DNA of 64,000 nt from Mycolicibacterium gadium (GTDB taxonomy: Bacteria; Actinomycetota; Actinomycetes; Mycobacteriales; Mycobacteriaceae), in the NCBI RefSeq assembly GCF_010728925.1, contig NZ_AP022608.1, positions 992,001 through 1,056,000 of the forward strand, given 5' to 3'. Under the pieces are notes generated by a model. The model made no database searches. It was not told where the DNA came from and saw only the letters and a program-made list of their open reading frames with translations. Shown in pieces: positions 52,884 to 63,915 of the stretch. A program made the position numbers and the translations under genes. Position 1 is the first letter of the stretch. Each line of letters begins with the position of its first letter.

Positions 52884-53592
52884 CCCACGCGACCGCGTCG
52901 TCGACCGTGCTCACCGTGAGGACGTCCGGCGGCAGCGCCGGCCGCTCGACCATGACAACGGGAATGCTCAGCGCGGCCGCGGCGTCGAGCTTGGGTCGGG
53001 TCATCGCGCCGCCGCTGTTCTTGGTCACCAACGCGTCGATGCGGTGTGCACGCAACAACTCCAGCTCACCCTCGTAGCGGTAGGGGCCGCGTGACAACAG
53101 GATCTGATGGAGCGCCGGCAGGCTCTCGGCATCCGGCGCGGTCACCGCGCGGATCAGAAACCAGGCATCGGAATCTTTGAATGCGGCTGTGCCGGTACGT
53201 CCCGTCGTCAGGAGGACCCGCGAAAATCCTTGTTCGGCAACCGCTTCTGCGGCCTGCACGTCGGACATCACCACGATGGCGTCACCGGGGGGCCAGGCGG
53301 GCCGGGCCAGGAGCAGATGCGGCACCCCGAGTTCCGCGCAGGCCGCCGCGGCATTGGCCGTGATGGTCGCCGCGAACGGATGGGTGGCGTCGACGACCGC
53401 GTCGACAACGTGTTCACCCAACCAGTTCCGCAGACCGCCGACACCGCCGAACCCGCCGATTCGCACCTCACCCACCGGCAGCGCCGGGTCGGGCACCCGG
53501 CCGGCCAAGGAACTGATGACCTCGACATCAGGATGCAACCGGGCCGCCAGCGCACGGGCCTCAGACGTACCGCCCAGCAACAGGATCCGCAT
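52861..53592 (-). CDS. cobK: precorrin-6A reductase
   Basis: 243 residues from ATG 53592. LLLGGTSEARALAARL (NADPH loop), VVDATHPFAATITANA, FLIRAVTAPDAE, LSRGPYRYEGELELL and LVTKNSGGAMTRPKLDAA are CobK/CbiJ motifs. It reduces precorrin-6A to 6B with NADPH. Its start shares one base with the cobM stop (TGATG). Confidence 0.94.
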   Translation of the reverse strand: MRILLLGGTSEARALAARLHPDVEVISSLAGRVPDPALPVGEVRIGGFGGVGGLRNWLGEHVVDAVVDATHPFAATITANAAAACAELGVPHLLLARPAWPPGDAIVVMSDVQAAEAVAEQGFSRVLLTTGRTGTAAFKDSDAWFLIRAVTAPDAESLPALHQILLSRGPYRYEGELELLRAHRIDALVTKNSGGAMTRPKLDAAAALSIPVVMVERPALPPDVLTVSTVDDAVAWVRTTGRS

Positions 53593-54347
53593 CAATGCCG
53601 TTCCCCGCGGGCCCGACCGGCGGAATAGAGATAACTGTCGGCGAAGCCCTCGTCGGCGAGCACCTCGCCGACGACGATCACTGCGGTCCGGGTGATCTCG
53701 GCCGACTGCATCTGCTCGGCGAGATCGGCGAGCGCGCACCGGACGATCTGTTGTTGGGGCCAACTGGCGAACGCCACGACGGCACACGGCGTTTCGGCCC
53801 GGTATCCGCCCGCCAGCAACTGCGGAACGATCGCATCGATCTGTGCGGCGGCGAGGTGGAGAACCAGGGTGCCGCCGGTGGCCGACAGCGTCGCCAGATC
53901 CTCGCCCGGCGGCATCGCCGTCGACAGTGTCGCCACCCGCGTGAGCGTGACGGTCTGCGCCACTCCCGGCACGGTGAGCTCTCGTCCGAGTGCTGCGGCG
54001 GCCGCCGCGAAAGCCGGTACACCGGGCACGATTTCGTAGTCGATGCCAAGCGCGTCGAGGCGGCGGCACTGCTCAGCGACCGCGCTGTAGATCGACGGAT
54101 CGCCGGAATGCAGCCGGGCCACATCATGGCCCGCGGCGTCGGCGTCGGCGATCTCGGCGATGATCGCGTCCAATGCCAGGTGGCCGGTGTCGATCACCCT
54201 CGCCTCGGGTGGGCACAGTGCGAGCAGGTCTTCGGGCATGATCGAGCCGGCATAAAGGCAGACGGGGCAGCGATTGAGCAGCCGTTGGCCGCGCACGGTG
54301 ATGAGATCAGCCGCGCCCGGGCCTGCCCCGATGAAGTACACGGTCAT
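53592..54347 (-). CDS. cobM: precorrin-4 C11-methyltransferase
   Basis: 251 residues from ATG 54347. VYFIGAGPGAADLITVRGQRLL, CLYAGSIMPEDLLALC, LHSGDPSIYSAVAEQ and VPGVPAFAAAAAALGREL are CobM/CbiF motifs. SAM-dependent methylation at C11. Overlaps cobL by 4 nt upstream and cobK by 1 nt downstream. Confidence 0.95.
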   Translation of the reverse strand: MTVYFIGAGPGAADLITVRGQRLLNRCPVCLYAGSIMPEDLLALCPPEARVIDTGHLALDAIIAEIADADAAGHDVARLHSGDPSIYSAVAEQCRRLDALGIDYEIVPGVPAFAAAAAALGRELTVPGVAQTVTLTRVATLSTAMPPGEDLATLSATGGTLVLHLAAAQIDAIVPQLLAGGYRAETPCAVVAFASWPQQQIVRCALADLAEQMQSAEITRTAVIVVGEVLADEGFADSYLYSAGRARGERH

Positions 54348-55522
54348 CGTTTGGTCACCGACCACTGCGTGATGGGCATCGCCGGCCGCCACCCGGTGAA
54401 CCCGCCCAGCGGCTCGCCCCGTTGATACTCGAATCGGACAAGATCCCCGCCGTATCGCGAATACCAAGCAGCGACAACCGCTTCCGACTCGACGGTCACG
54501 GTGTTCACGACCAGGCGTCCGCCCACCGTCAGCCGGTCGTAGCAAGCCTCGAGCAGGCCCGGCTGCGTCAGACCCCCGCCGATGAAGATCGCAGCGGGCG
54601 GCGGCACGGAATCGAATGCTCCGGGTGCGTCGAACTGAACCTCGACGCGGGCGCCGAAGGCAATCGCGTTCTCGGTGATGCGCTTGCGTCGCTCTTCGTC
54701 GCGTTCGAATGCGACCGCATGGCAACCGGGTCCGCTGCGGCACCACTCGATCGCGATGCTTCCCGACCCGGCCCCGACGTCCCACAGCAGTTCGCCCGGC
54801 CTCGGTGCGAGCGCGGCCAGGGTCAACGCGCGCACCGGCTGCTTGGTGATCTGACCGTCGTTGGCGTATACCTCGTCCGGCATGATCGCGAACCGTCGCT
54901 CATCGGGCAGGTACCGCACGGCGATCACGTTGAGATCGTCGACATCGCCCGGCGGGCGGGTCGCCCACTCGCGGGCGGTGGCCGAGCGGCGGCGCTCCGC
55001 AGGCCCGCCGAGCTGCTCGAGCACCGTGAGCTCCGAGTCGCCGCGCCCGGTGTCGGTGAGCAAGCTTGCCAACGCCGCCGGGCTGGTGGCGTCCCGGGAC
55101 AGCACGACGGCCTGCCCGCCGCGCCGCACCGCGGTGTGTGGCTCGCTGGTGACGAGGCTGATGATCTCGGTGTCCTGCACCGCCCACCCGACCCGCGAAC
55201 ACGCCAGCGTCACCGACGAGACGTGCGGCAGCACGACGACATTGTCGGCGCCGTGCAACCGGATCAGCGAGCTGCCCACGCCGTGCAGCAGCGGGTCGCC
55301 GCTCGCCACCACGTGCACATCGCCGGTGGCCCCGTCGAGGATCGTGCGCAGCGCCGGCAACATCGGTGCCGGCCACGCCCGGCGCACAGCGGTGACACTG
55401 TCGTCGAGCAGATCCAGCTGACGTCGTGACCCGTGAACGGCTGTGGCCCGGGCCAATTCGGCCCGCGACGCCTGCGCCAGCCCGGACATGCCGTCGGCGC
55501 CGATTCCGACGACGATGATCAT
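54344..55522 (-). CDS. cobL: precorrin-6Y C5,15-methyltransferase (decarboxylating)
   Basis: 392 residues from ATG 55522. N-terminal CobE-like tetrapyrrole methylase ([26 protein letters not shown]). C-terminal Rossmann methyltransferase ([31 protein letters not shown]). It methylates C5 and C15 and decarboxylates the C12 side chain. A longer frame to 55600 lies in the SDR gene. 4-nt overlaps on both sides. Confidence 0.94.
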   Translation of the reverse strand: MIIVVGIGADGMSGLAQASRAELARATAVHGSRRQLDLLDDSVTAVRRAWPAPMLPALRTILDGATGDVHVVASGDPLLHGVGSSLIRLHGADNVVVLPHVSSVTLACSRVGWAVQDTEIISLVTSEPHTAVRRGGQAVVLSRDATSPAALASLLTDTGRGDSELTVLEQLGGPAERRRSATAREWATRPPGDVDDLNVIAVRYLPDERRFAIMPDEVYANDGQITKQPVRALTLAALAPRPGELLWDVGAGSGSIAIEWCRSGPGCHAVAFERDEERRKRITENAIAFGARVEVQFDAPGAFDSVPPPAAIFIGGGLTQPGLLEACYDRLTVGGRLVVNTVTVESEAVVAAWYSRYGGDLVRFEYQRGEPLGGFTGWRPAMPITQWSVTKR

Positions 55523-56271
55523 CTGGGCATCCTTCGCCACACGAACCGCGGCGTCATTCGGAAGGCGAACGCCAGTACTGCGATCGCCCCGGGAACCCAT
55601 ACCGCGCCGCGGCCCTTGCGCAGTGCCCGCACTACCGCGTCCGCCACCTGCTGCGGGGTGCTCGACAGTGGCGCGGGCTTCATGCCCTCGGTCATCCGTC
55701 CGATCACGAACCCTGGCCGCACCACCAGTAGCCGCACCCCGGATCCGTGCAGCGCGTCGGCCAGCCCGCTGCAGAAGCCTTCGAGTCCCGCTTTGGCCGA
55801 ACCGTAGACGTAGTTGGCCCGCCGCACGCGGGCGCCCGCGATCGACGAGAACGCCACGATGCGGCCAGCACCCACGGCTGACATCGTCGCGGTCAGCACT
55901 GTCAAGAGGCTGGCCTGTGCCACGAAGTCGGTGTGCAGGATCGCCGCCGCATGCGCGGGGTCCCGCTCGGCGCGGGCCTGGTCGCCGAGAATCCCGAAGG
56001 CGAGCACCGCGGTGTCGATCGGACCGAAGTCGGCGACGATGGAGTCGACGAGCGGGCGGTGCGTTTCCAGCGCGTCGGCATCGAATTCACGCACCGCCAC
56101 CGCGGCGGCGCCGGCGGCCCGCACGGCCGCAACCTGGTGATCGAGATCGCCGCAGCGGCGCGCCGCCAGCAGCACGGTCGAGCCGGGCGCCAACCGCTTC
56201 GCCACCTCCAATCCGATCTCGCTGCGTCCGCCGAAGATCACGACGAAGTCGGTATCGGCCGTGTCATCCAC
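55519..56271 (-). CDS. short-chain dehydrogenase/reductase
   Basis: 250 residues from GTG 56271 ([13 protein letters not shown]). NAD(P) motif [24 protein letters not shown], catalytic [21 protein letters not shown] (Ser, Tyr, Lys) and a basic C-terminal hydrophobic tail. It is in the Rv2073c position upstream of cobL. This branch resembles decaprenylphosphoryl-ribose epimerase DprE2-like SDRs more than cobalamin enzymes. The cobalt pathway link is only by operon. Confidence 0.85.
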   Translation of the reverse strand: MDDTADTDFVVIFGGRSEIGLEVAKRLAPGSTVLLAARRCGDLDHQVAAVRAAGAAAVAVREFDADALETHRPLVDSIVADFGPIDTAVLAFGILGDQARAERDPAHAAAILHTDFVAQASLLTVLTATMSAVGAGRIVAFSSIAGARVRRANYVYGSAKAGLEGFCSGLADALHGSGVRLLVVRPGFVIGRMTEGMKPAPLSSTPQQVADAVVRALRKGRGAVWVPGAIAVLAFAFRMTPRFVWRRMPR

Positions 56272-56306
56272 GGTTGCGATTATGGCCTGCGCTAAGTTGG
56301 GCCCTG

Positions 56307-56732
56307 ATGGCCCAGTCAAGTCGTCGGGCGACAACCCGACTCACCAACGACGCGATCGCGTTCCTCTCCGAACGCCACTTGGCCATGCTGGCTACGCTCC
56401 GGTCGGACAATTCGCCGCACGTGGTGGCCGTGGGCTTCACCTTCGATCCCAAGACGCACATCGCCCGGGTGATCACCTCGGGCGGCTCCCAAAAGGCGGT
56501 CAACGCCGAGAAGCAGGGTGTCGCGGTCCTGAGCCAGGTCGACGGCGCGCGGTGGCTGTCCCTGGAAGGCAAGGCGACGGTCAACCCTGACGCGGACGCC
56601 GTGCGTGATGCCGAATTGCGGTACGCGCAGCGCTACCGCACGCCACGGCCCAACCCCAAGCGCGTGGTGATCGAGGTCCGAGTCGAGCGTGTGCTGGGGT
56701 CCTCGGACCTGCTCGATCGTGCTCCGGACTAG
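56307..56732 (+). CDS. F420H2-dependent split-barrel oxidoreductase, Rv2074-like
   Basis: 141 residues from ATG 56307. [36 protein letters not shown] and [30 protein letters not shown] match the PPOX-class Rv2074 group, reported as F420H2-dependent biliverdin reductase. It is divergent from the SDR gene with 35 nt between starts. Overlaps the pepE 3' end by 4 nt. Confidence 0.86.
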   Translation: MAQSSRRATTRLTNDAIAFLSERHLAMLATLRSDNSPHVVAVGFTFDPKTHIARVITSGGSQKAVNAEKQGVAVLSQVDGARWLSLEGKATVNPDADAVRDAELRYAQRYRTPRPNPKRVVIEVRVERVLGSSDLLDRAPD

Positions 56733-57904
56733 CCGGAGGCGGCCGGGCCCGCGGGAACCACGACCAGGTCGTGGGGGCGGTTGTTGACCGAGAGGGCGCC
56801 GTCAGCCGTGACGATCACGATGTCCTCGATCCGCGCACCCCACTGGCCAGGGAAATAGACGCCTGGCTCGACGGAGAACGCCATGCCCTCCTCGAGGGGC
56901 AGATCGTTGCCCGCGACGATGTAGGGCTCCTCGTGTACCGACAACCCGATGCCGTGGCCGGTGCGGTGGACGAACGCGTCGGCCAGTCCTTCGGCGGCCA
57001 GCAGGTCGCGGGCGGTGGCGTCGACCTGCTCTGCGGTGACGCCGGGCCGCACGGCGTCCACCGCGGCCTGCTGGGCGCGCTGGAGAACGGCGTAGCGCCG
57101 GGCGACCTCGGGATGGGGCTCACCGATGCTGTACGTCCGGGTGGAGTCGGAGTTGTAGCCGGGCTCGTACGGGCCGCCGATGTCCACGACGACGATGTCG
57201 CCTGCCCGCAGTTCACGGTCAGAGCATTCGTGGTGCGGGTCGGCACCATGCGGCCCGGAGCCGACGATGATGAATGCGACCTCCGAATGCCCCTCGGCGA
57301 CAATCGCTTCCGCGATATCGACCGCCACGTCGGCCTCGGTGCGGCCGGGCACCAGGAACTCAGGGACGCGAGCGTGCACCCGGTCGATCGCCGCCCCCGC
57401 CTTGCGCAGTGCGTCGATCTCGGCGGGATCCTTGATCATTCGCAACCGGCGCAGCACGTCGGTGGCCAGCACGGGCACCACCCCGAGCACCTCGGCCAGC
57501 GGAAGGAGGTGCAACGCCGGCATCGCGTCCGTGACCGCGACAGCGACGGCGGTCCGTCCAGACGACTCCGCCGGCGCCCCGCCGAGCGCATCGGCCACCA
57601 ACGCGTACGGATCGTCGCCGTCGACCCAATCTCTTACCGCCACAGGCAATTCGGTGATCGCCGAGTCTCTCAGCGACGCCAACTCCAGCCGCGGTACCAC
57701 CACGGTGGCCTCGCCGGACGTGGGCAGCACCAGCGCCGTCAGGCGTTCGAAGGTCTGCGCACGGGAGCCGACCAGATATCGCAGATCGTAGCCCGGCGTG
57801 ATGACCAGGCCGGCCAGGCCCGCCTCGGCTGCCGCGGCGGCGGCCGCCCGCAGGCGTTGTGCGTATACCTCGGTGTCGAATCGCGCAGTGCTACTGGCGG
57901 GCAT
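56729..57904 (-). CDS. pepE: M24 Xaa-Pro dipeptidase/aminopeptidase
   Basis: 391 residues. Creatinase-like N-terminal domain (about 1-170), then the pita-bread fold with metal ligands in [45 protein letters not shown] and RIEDIVIVT (Asp, Asp, His, Glu, Glu). It cleaves X-Pro peptide bonds with two metal ions. Corresponds to Rv2089c. The transcript appears leaderless: TAGCCT 7 nt before the ATG. Confidence 0.93.
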   Translation of the reverse strand: MPASSTARFDTEVYAQRLRAAAAAAAEAGLAGLVITPGYDLRYLVGSRAQTFERLTALVLPTSGEATVVVPRLELASLRDSAITELPVAVRDWVDGDDPYALVADALGGAPAESSGRTAVAVAVTDAMPALHLLPLAEVLGVVPVLATDVLRRLRMIKDPAEIDALRKAGAAIDRVHARVPEFLVPGRTEADVAVDIAEAIVAEGHSEVAFIIVGSGPHGADPHHECSDRELRAGDIVVVDIGGPYEPGYNSDSTRTYSIGEPHPEVARRYAVLQRAQQAAVDAVRPGVTAEQVDATARDLLAAEGLADAFVHRTGHGIGLSVHEEPYIVAGNDLPLEEGMAFSVEPGVYFPGQWGARIEDIVIVTADGALSVNNRPHDLVVVPAGPAASG

Positions 57905-57911
57905 GAGTTTC

Positions 57912-57917
57912 AGGCTA
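57912..57917 (-). promoter_or_regulatory. pepE -10 TAGCCT (leaderless)
   Basis: TAGCCT on the minus strand is 7 nt from ATG 57904, and no RBS is visible. Confidence 0.5.
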
Positions 57918-57980
57918 ATCGACTCGATAGCTGGCGACCTCGATCAGGTTGCCGTCGAGGGCGAAGGCCGTAACCCACGC

Positions 57981-57986
57981 TACTGT
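57981..57986 (+). promoter_or_regulatory. -10 TACTGT before exonuclease gene (leaderless)
   Basis: TACTGT is 8 nt from GTG 57995, and no RBS is visible. Confidence 0.5.
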
Positions 57987-57994
57987 CTTAAACC

Positions 57995-58966
57995 GTGTCC
58001 GCTCCCCTGGTCTTGCTGGACGGCGCCAGCATGTGGTTTCGCTCGTACTTCGGTGTGCCCTCGTCGATCACGGCGCCCGACGGGCGTCCGGTCAATGCGC
58101 TGCGCGGCTTCCTGGACGCCGTCGCGACGGTCATCACCCGTGAACGCCCGAGTCGCCTCGTGGTGTGCCGCGACGACGACTGGCGACCCCAGTGGCGGGT
58201 CGACCTGATCCCGTCGTACAAGGCGCACCGCGTGGTGGAGGAGAACCCCGGCGACGAGCCTGACGTCGAGGAGGTGCCCGACGACCTGACGCCGCAGGTG
58301 GACATGATCATGCAGATGCTGGACGCGTTCGGCATCGCGACCGCGGGCGCACCGGAATGCGAGGCCGACGACATCCTGGGCGCGTTGACCATCCACGAGC
58401 GACGCGACCCTGTGGTCGTCGTCAGCGGCGACCGGGACCTCTTGCAGCTCGTCCGCGACGAGCCGGTGCCGGTCCGGGTGCTATACCTGGGCCGTGGCCT
58501 GGCGAAGGCGACCAAATGGGGGCCCGACGAAGTGGCCGACACCTACGGGGTGCCGGTGCACCGGGCCGGCGCCGCCTACGCCGAACTCGCATTGCTGCGC
58601 GGTGATCCGTCCGACGGCCTGCCCGGTGTGCCGGGTGTCGGGGACAAGACGGCCGCGACGCTACTGGCGCAGCACGGCTCGCTGGAGAACATCCTGGCCG
58701 CCGCACACGATCCGAAATTCAAGATGCCCAAGGCGTATCGGACGAAACTGCTGGCGGCTGCCGACTACATCGAGAAGGCGGGGCCCGTGGTGAAGGTTGC
58801 GAGCAACCTGGCTCCCGACGCCGAACTCGACTGGTCCACGGCGTCGGACGCGCTGCCGCTGGCCGCCGAACATCCGCGCAAGGTCGCCGAACTCGCCGAG
58901 CAGTATGGCGTCACGTCGTCGATCGCCCGGCTGCAGAAAGCTTTGGACGGCCTGCCGAACCGCTAG
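57995..58966 (+). CDS. 5'-3' exonuclease (FEN/Pol I N-terminal type)
   Basis: 323 residues, GTG start. [45 protein letters not shown] and [11 protein letters not shown] are metal-binding acidic motifs, followed by the helix-hairpin-helix [22 protein letters not shown]. It removes RNA primers or flaps during repair. A stand-alone homologue of the PolA exonuclease domain, corresponding to Rv2090. Stop codons of this gene and the next abut with no gap (58966/58967). Confidence 0.93.
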   Translation: MSAPLVLLDGASMWFRSYFGVPSSITAPDGRPVNALRGFLDAVATVITRERPSRLVVCRDDDWRPQWRVDLIPSYKAHRVVEENPGDEPDVEEVPDDLTPQVDMIMQMLDAFGIATAGAPECEADDILGALTIHERRDPVVVVSGDRDLLQLVRDEPVPVRVLYLGRGLAKATKWGPDEVADTYGVPVHRAGAAYAELALLRGDPSDGLPGVPGVGDKTAATLLAQHGSLENILAAAHDPKFKMPKAYRTKLLAAADYIEKAGPVVKVASNLAPDAELDWSTASDALPLAAEHPRKVAELAEQYGVTSSIARLQKALDGLPNR

Positions 58967-59794
58967 TTACTTGGGGCGGCCGACCTCGTAGGTGCCGCTG
59001 TCGTCCTGGAAGGTCACCGTCACCTGACGCTTGGTGCCGTCGATGCTGACCTCGCAGTCGAAGGTGCCACCCTTCTCGACCGTCGGGTTCTGGCCGTCGT
59101 TGCACTTGACGTTGGATACGTTCTTGGCGCCGTAGCCATTGGCCTCATCGGTCAGTACCCGCTGTACGCCGGTCTGCGCTGCATCGATATCGAGCTTGGT
59201 GGTGACGAAGAACCCGGGCTTCCAGAAGCCCAACACGAGCACCACGGCCACGATGGCCGCCGCGAGCAGGCCGATCACACCGCCGATGACCGCCAGTGAG
59301 CGCTTCGACCCCTCCTCGGTGCCGGGCGCTCCGTACTGCCCGGGCTGCCCGAACTGACCGGGTTGCTGGCCGTACTGCGCGGGCTGGCCGTACTGCGTCG
59401 GTTGCTGGCCGTACTGGCCGGGCTGGCCGTACTGCGTCGCGTACTGGCTGGACGGGTCATAGCCGGGCTGCTGGCCGTACTGACCCTGCTGCGGGTAGGC
59501 CTGCTGGCCGTACTCGGTGGGCTGCTGGTACTCCTGCGGCGGCTGGTATGCCGGCTGCTGCGGGTACTGGCCGTACTGCTGCTGTTGCGACGGGTCATAC
59601 GCCGGTTGCGGCTGTTGTTGCGACGGGTCATACGCCGGCGGCTGCCACTGCGGCGCGGCCGTGGTCGGCTCGCTGGCCGCGGGCTGCTGCTGCCACTGGT
59701 TGGTCGGATCGCTCGCCGGCTGCTCCGCGGGCTGGTCCGGCTGCTGGCCGCCGGTCCAGTGCTGCGTCGGGTCAGATCCCTGCGGTCCGCTCAT
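58967..59794 (-). CDS. DUF4333 membrane protein with Gln/Tyr/Gly-rich N-terminal region
   Basis: 275 residues. Residues 1-165 are low complexity with many QYGQ and YDPSQQQ repeats, a sticky disordered region. One helix (about 170-192, [22 protein letters not shown]) is followed by a DUF4333 domain with two Cys ([21 protein letters not shown]) probably disulfide-bonded outside the membrane. Corresponds to Rv2091c. The cytoplasmic tail could form condensates or bind partners. Confidence 0.88.
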   Translation of the reverse strand: MSGPQGSDPTQHWTGGQQPDQPAEQPASDPTNQWQQQPAASEPTTAAPQWQPPAYDPSQQQPQPAYDPSQQQQYGQYPQQPAYQPPQEYQQPTEYGQQAYPQQGQYGQQPGYDPSSQYATQYGQPGQYGQQPTQYGQPAQYGQQPGQFGQPGQYGAPGTEEGSKRSLAVIGGVIGLLAAAIVAVVLVLGFWKPGFFVTTKLDIDAAQTGVQRVLTDEANGYGAKNVSNVKCNDGQNPTVEKGGTFDCEVSIDGTKRQVTVTFQDDSGTYEVGRPK

Positions 59795-59832
59795 CTCACT
59801 CCTTGATCACCCGGTGCTGTGCTTGCCACACC

Positions 59833-62622
59833 CTACCCCGCATCAACAGCTACGACGCCGCGCCGAACGTCGTTGATCGCGCGTTTCGCGGTCGCCCGCA
59901 GCGCTGGGTCGGGCGCTGCGTTGCGCACCTGATCGAGTAGGTCCAGAACTTGGCGGCACCAGCGTACGAAATCCCCCGCCGACAGCGGGGACCCGGTGCC
60001 GCCGGCGTCCGATGCCGCCAGTGCTCTGGTGAGGTCGCCGGTCGAGGCCCAGCGATGAATGGCGGCGACGAACCCTTCGTCAGGTTCGCGGCTGTGACTG
60101 ATCCGGTGGCGCTGTTCGTCGGCGCGCAGTTCGGTCCACAGCCGGCGGGTCTGATTCAGCGCGCGCCGCATCTTGCCGGTCGCGACATCGGCGCCACCCG
60201 GTGCGGTCGGCGTGTCACCGCGCGACTCGTAGAGCACCGCCGACAGCACAGCCGCCAACTCCGCGGCATCCAGGCCCTCCCAGATGCCGCTGCGCAGGGA
60301 TTCGGCGACCAGTAGATCGCTCTCGCTGTAGATCCTGGCCAGCAGCCGGCCGTCGTCGGTGACCTTCGGATCGGCCGCACCCGCGCCGGCCTCGATGAAG
60401 CCCCGCTCGGTCAGCAGCGTCACGATCTTGTCGAACGTACGCGCCAGTGAATTCGTCGCCGCCGCGACCTTCTGCCGGATCTGTTCGTTGTCCCGCTCGA
60501 CGCGCAGATACCGCTCGGCAAGCCGCGCCTTTTCCTCTCGATCGGCCAGTTGATGTGCGGGATGGCGACGAACCTGCTCACGCAGCGACGCCAATTCGGG
60601 ATCGACGTCGCGTTCGGCGGGCTCGCCGCTGCGCTTGCGCTTGCCCGAGGGAGCGTCGAGTCCGGCGGCGGCCGAGCGCAACGCCGACGCGAGGTCGCGT
60701 CGGGCTCGGGGGTTACGGTGTTCCACCCGCTTCGGCAGCGTCATGGACCCCAGCGGCGCCGATGCCCCTGAGTAGTCCGCGGAGGAGATCCGTCCGGCCC
60801 AGCGGTGTTCGGTCAGCACGAGCGGTCGTGGATCTTCGCTGTCGCGGGCGGGTTCCAAAACCACGGCCAGGCCGCCTCGCCTGCCCTGGGTGATGGTGAT
60901 GATGTCACCGCGGCGCAGCGACTCGAGTGCGTCGTTGGCAGCTTTGCGCCGTTGCAGCCGTGACGCCCTGGACTGTGCCCGCTCGCGTTCGGAGATCTGC
61001 AGCCGCAGCCGCACATAGTTCAGAATCGGAAGCTCTCGACCCTTTATCGGCTCGCCGTCGGCGAGTTCGGCCGCGATCTCCTCGAGCATCTTTTCGCCAC
61101 GTTCGATGCCGCGCACCAAACCCACGACCGACCGGTCCGCCTGGTACTGCGCAAACGAACTCTCCAGCAGCTTGTGCGCCTGCGCGGGACCCATCTGGTG
61201 CACGAGGTTGATGGTCATGTTGTACGACGGCGCGAAGGAACTGCGCAGCGGGAAGGTACGGGTGGACGCGAGACCGGCGACCTCGGCGGGATCGACATCG
61301 GGAGTCCACAGCACGACCGCGTGGCCCTCCACGTCGATGCCCCGGCGTCCGGCGCGGCCGGTCAATTGCGTGTACTCCCCCGGCGTCAACGGCATGTGCT
61401 GTTCGCCGTTGAACTTCACCAGGCGTTCGAGCACCACTGTCCGCGCTGGCATGTTGATTCCCAAAGCCAGTGTCTCCGTGGCGAAGACAGCCTTCACCAG
61501 CCCTGCGACGAACAACTCTTCCACGGTGTGACGGAACACCGGCAGCATGCCGGCGTGGTGGGCCGCGAGGCCGCGCAGCAGCCCCTCGCGCCATTCGTGG
61601 TAGTCGAGGATGATCAGGTCGGCTTCGGGCAGGTCAGCGCACCGGCGGTCGATCACCTCGGCAATGCGGGCGCGCTCTTCGTTCGTCGTGAGCCGCAGCG
61701 ACGAGCGCAGGCACTGCTTGACGGCGGCGTCGCAGCCGGCCCGCGAGAAGATGAACGTGATCGCGGGCAGCAGGTTCTCCCGCTCCAGGGTGCCGATCAC
61801 GTCGGGCCGGCTCGGGCCCCGGTAGATGCTCGGGCGGTCACGATTACGACCCCGGCCGCGCGGCTGCCAGTCGGCGAGCCGGTCGGCTTCAAGCCGATGT
61901 GAGATGTGCCGCAACAACTCCGGATCGACCAGCAACTCGCGCCCAGGCCGCCGCGAAGCATGTTTCGCGCCCGTCGCGCGATAGTCGAACAGGTCGAACA
62001 CCCGCTTGCCGACCATGACGTGCTGCCACAGCGGGACGGGTCGGTGTTCGTCGACAACCACCGTGGTGTCGCCGCGCACCGTCTGGATCCAGCCGCCGAA
62101 CTCTTCGGCGTTGCTCACTGTCGCCGACAGACTCACCAGCAGGACGTCGTCGGGCAGGTGGAGGATCACCTCCTCCCAGACCGCACCGCGCATCCGATCT
62201 GCCAGGAAGTGGACCTCGTCCATGACGACGTGAGAGAGGCCTTGTAGCGCAGGCGAATTCGCATACAGCATGTTTCGCAGCACTTCGGTCGTCATGACAA
62301 CGATGTCTGCGTCGCCGTTGATCGACTGATCGCCGGTCAGCAGACCGATCTTCTCGGGGCCGTATCGGCGGGCCAGGTCGTTGTGCTTCTGGTTGCTCAG
62401 CGCCTTGATGGGGGTGGTGTAGAAGCACTTCCGGCCCGCTGCCAGCGCCAGGTGGACGGCGAACTCGCCCACCACGGTCTTGCCTGCACCCGTCGGCGCG
62501 CAGACCAGCACGCCATGGCCGTTCTCCAGCGCCTCGCACGCGGTCCGCTGGAAGGGGTCGAGACTGAATGCCAGCCCTTCGGTGAAGCCCGCCAGCAGGG
62601 GCCCGTCAGGTGGCGTCGTCAT
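59833..62622 (-). CDS. helY: Ski2-like DEAD/DExH RNA helicase HelY
   Basis: 929 residues from ATG 62622. Q-motif [14 protein letters not shown], Walker A APTGAGKT (42-49), DEVH (136-139), [12 protein letters not shown], and the C-terminal helicase half with [15 protein letters not shown] and [12 protein letters not shown] (motif VI), then a DSHCT domain at the C-terminus. Corresponds to Rv2092c. Probably unwinds structured RNA, like Mtr4/Ski2. Overlaps the tatC stop by 17 nt, so it is coupled to the Tat genes. Confidence 0.93.
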   Translation of the reverse strand: MTTPPDGPLLAGFTEGLAFSLDPFQRTACEALENGHGVLVCAPTGAGKTVVGEFAVHLALAAGRKCFYTTPIKALSNQKHNDLARRYGPEKIGLLTGDQSINGDADIVVMTTEVLRNMLYANSPALQGLSHVVMDEVHFLADRMRGAVWEEVILHLPDDVLLVSLSATVSNAEEFGGWIQTVRGDTTVVVDEHRPVPLWQHVMVGKRVFDLFDYRATGAKHASRRPGRELLVDPELLRHISHRLEADRLADWQPRGRGRNRDRPSIYRGPSRPDVIGTLERENLLPAITFIFSRAGCDAAVKQCLRSSLRLTTNEERARIAEVIDRRCADLPEADLIILDYHEWREGLLRGLAAHHAGMLPVFRHTVEELFVAGLVKAVFATETLALGINMPARTVVLERLVKFNGEQHMPLTPGEYTQLTGRAGRRGIDVEGHAVVLWTPDVDPAEVAGLASTRTFPLRSSFAPSYNMTINLVHQMGPAQAHKLLESSFAQYQADRSVVGLVRGIERGEKMLEEIAAELADGEPIKGRELPILNYVRLRLQISERERAQSRASRLQRRKAANDALESLRRGDIITITQGRRGGLAVVLEPARDSEDPRPLVLTEHRWAGRISSADYSGASAPLGSMTLPKRVEHRNPRARRDLASALRSAAAGLDAPSGKRKRSGEPAERDVDPELASLREQVRRHPAHQLADREEKARLAERYLRVERDNEQIRQKVAAATNSLARTFDKIVTLLTERGFIEAGAGAADPKVTDDGRLLARIYSESDLLVAESLRSGIWEGLDAAELAAVLSAVLYESRGDTPTAPGGADVATGKMRRALNQTRRLWTELRADEQRHRISHSREPDEGFVAAIHRWASTGDLTRALAASDAGGTGSPLSAGDFVRWCRQVLDLLDQVRNAAPDPALRATAKRAINDVRRGVVAVDAG

Positions 62623-63556
62623 CGACCACGAGCCGCGAGGCCGTCGGCACGGCGGTGGGCGCGTCGATCTGCTCGACACCGCCGATCGGCGCCGCCTGTT
62701 CGTCGGGAACCTCGTCGAGGGCCTCGCGACGGGCTTTGCGCCTGTCGTGGAGGCGGGCGATCTGGATCGCGAACTCCAGCAGCACTGTCAAGGCCAAGGC
62801 CAGTGCCAGCATCGAGAAGGGATCCGAGCCCGGCGTGAAGAACGCCGCGAACACGAACAGGGCGAAGATGAGGCCGCGTCGCCAGGTCTTGAGCTTCGCG
62901 TACGGCAGCACCCCGACGAAGTTCAGCATCACGATCAGCAGCGGGAATTCGAAGCTGAAGCCGAACACGAGCAGCAGGTTGATCAGGAATCCGAAGTACT
63001 GGTCGCCGGACAGCGCCGTCACCTGGACGTCGTTGCCGACGGTCAGCAGGAAACCGAGGGCGGTGGACAGCACCACGTAGGCCAGCACCGCTCCCGCGAT
63101 GAACAGGATGGCGCCGATGGCGACGAACGCGACGGCGAAGCGCCGTTCCTTCTTGTACAGGCCAGGGGTGATGAACGCCCATAGGTGATACAGCCAGACG
63201 GGACAGGCCATCACGATCCCCGCGGTCAGCGAGACCTTGAGGCGCAGCATGAACTGGTCGAATGGCGCGGTGGCGAGCAGGCGGCACGCCCCGTCGGGTG
63301 CGATCGTCGCGCGGTCGGAGGCGGGCAGCGCACAGTAGGGGCCGCGCAGCCAGTCGCCCAGACTGGGCAGTCCGAAGGCGCCGTGGCTGTACCACAGGAA
63401 CCCGAGGATCGTCGTCAGCACAATCGCGGCGACGGAGAGCAGCAGGCGTGTCCGCAGTTCGTGGAGATGCTCGACAAGCGACATGGTGCCGTCGGGGTTG
63501 ACCTGCGAACGGCGCCGGCGAGGGTCGAGCTTCTTGAAGATTCCGGGGGTCTGCAC
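62606..63556 (-). CDS. tatC: Tat translocase subunit TatC
   Basis: 316 residues, GTG start. [18 protein letters not shown] (signal-binding N-terminal region), six helices, [21 protein letters not shown] and [18 protein letters not shown]. It recognises twin-arginine signals, such as the one of PotD here. The acidic C-terminal tail is usual in actinobacteria. 50 nt follow tatA with a hairpin between. Confidence 0.96.
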   Translation of the reverse strand: MQTPGIFKKLDPRRRRSQVNPDGTMSLVEHLHELRTRLLLSVAAIVLTTILGFLWYSHGAFGLPSLGDWLRGPYCALPASDRATIAPDGACRLLATAPFDQFMLRLKVSLTAGIVMACPVWLYHLWAFITPGLYKKERRFAVAFVAIGAILFIAGAVLAYVVLSTALGFLLTVGNDVQVTALSGDQYFGFLINLLLVFGFSFEFPLLIVMLNFVGVLPYAKLKTWRRGLIFALFVFAAFFTPGSDPFSMLALALALTVLLEFAIQIARLHDRRKARREALDEVPDEQAAPIGGVEQIDAPTAVPTASRLVVDDDAT

Positions 63557-63569
63557 GGCGATGCCTATG

Positions 63570-63588
63570 ACGCGGCGTTACGCCGCGT
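63570..63588 (-). promoter_or_regulatory. 8-bp-stem hairpin between tatA and tatC
   Basis: ACGCGGCG, TTA, CGCCGCGT: a perfect stem with a 3-nt loop, 14-32 nt before the tatC start. It could stabilise upstream tatA mRNA or slow readthrough. Confidence 0.5.
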
Positions 63589-63606
63589 GCGGTGGGTCTG
63601 CGTCGG

Positions 63607-63885
63607 TCAGGCCGGTCGCTGGTCCGGCGGCGCGTTCTCCGGGGCCGGGGCGGCGCTCGAGTCGGCGCGTTCCGAGGCGATCGGGGTCGGCGACGCAACA
63701 GGCCGGCCGGCCTCCGATGACGGAGTGTCCGGCTTGGAGTCGGACTGCATCTCCTTGATCTCGGACTTGAAGATCCGCATCGACTTGCCGAGCGATCGCG
63801 CCGCGTCCGGGAGCTTCTTGGCACCGAAGAGCAGGACGAATACTGCGATGACGATTACCCAATGCCAGGGTTGTAGACCGCCCAA
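63607..63885 (-). CDS. tatA: Tat translocase subunit TatA
   Basis: 92 residues from TTG 63885 ([12 protein letters not shown]), matching the usual MGSLSPWHW start of mycobacterial TatA; an in-frame GTG at 63894 would add three residues. One helix (about 6-23), [23 protein letters not shown] amphipathic region, and a Pro/Ser/Ala-rich tail. It forms the export pore with TatC. Confidence 0.94.
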   Translation of the reverse strand: MGGLQPWHWVIVIAVFVLLFGAKKLPDAARSLGKSMRIFKSEIKEMQSDSKPDTPSSEAGRPVASPTPIASERADSSAAPAPENAPPDQRPA

Positions 63886-63915
63886 TTTGGTCACCTCCAG
63901 ACGACGGGGACGAGT

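Noticed and set aside
59330..59650. Repeats near 59330-59650 considered as a CRISPR or VNTR array
   Set aside because: They are codon-level repeats of a Gln/Tyr/Gly-rich protein region, unequal in spacing and without unique spacers.
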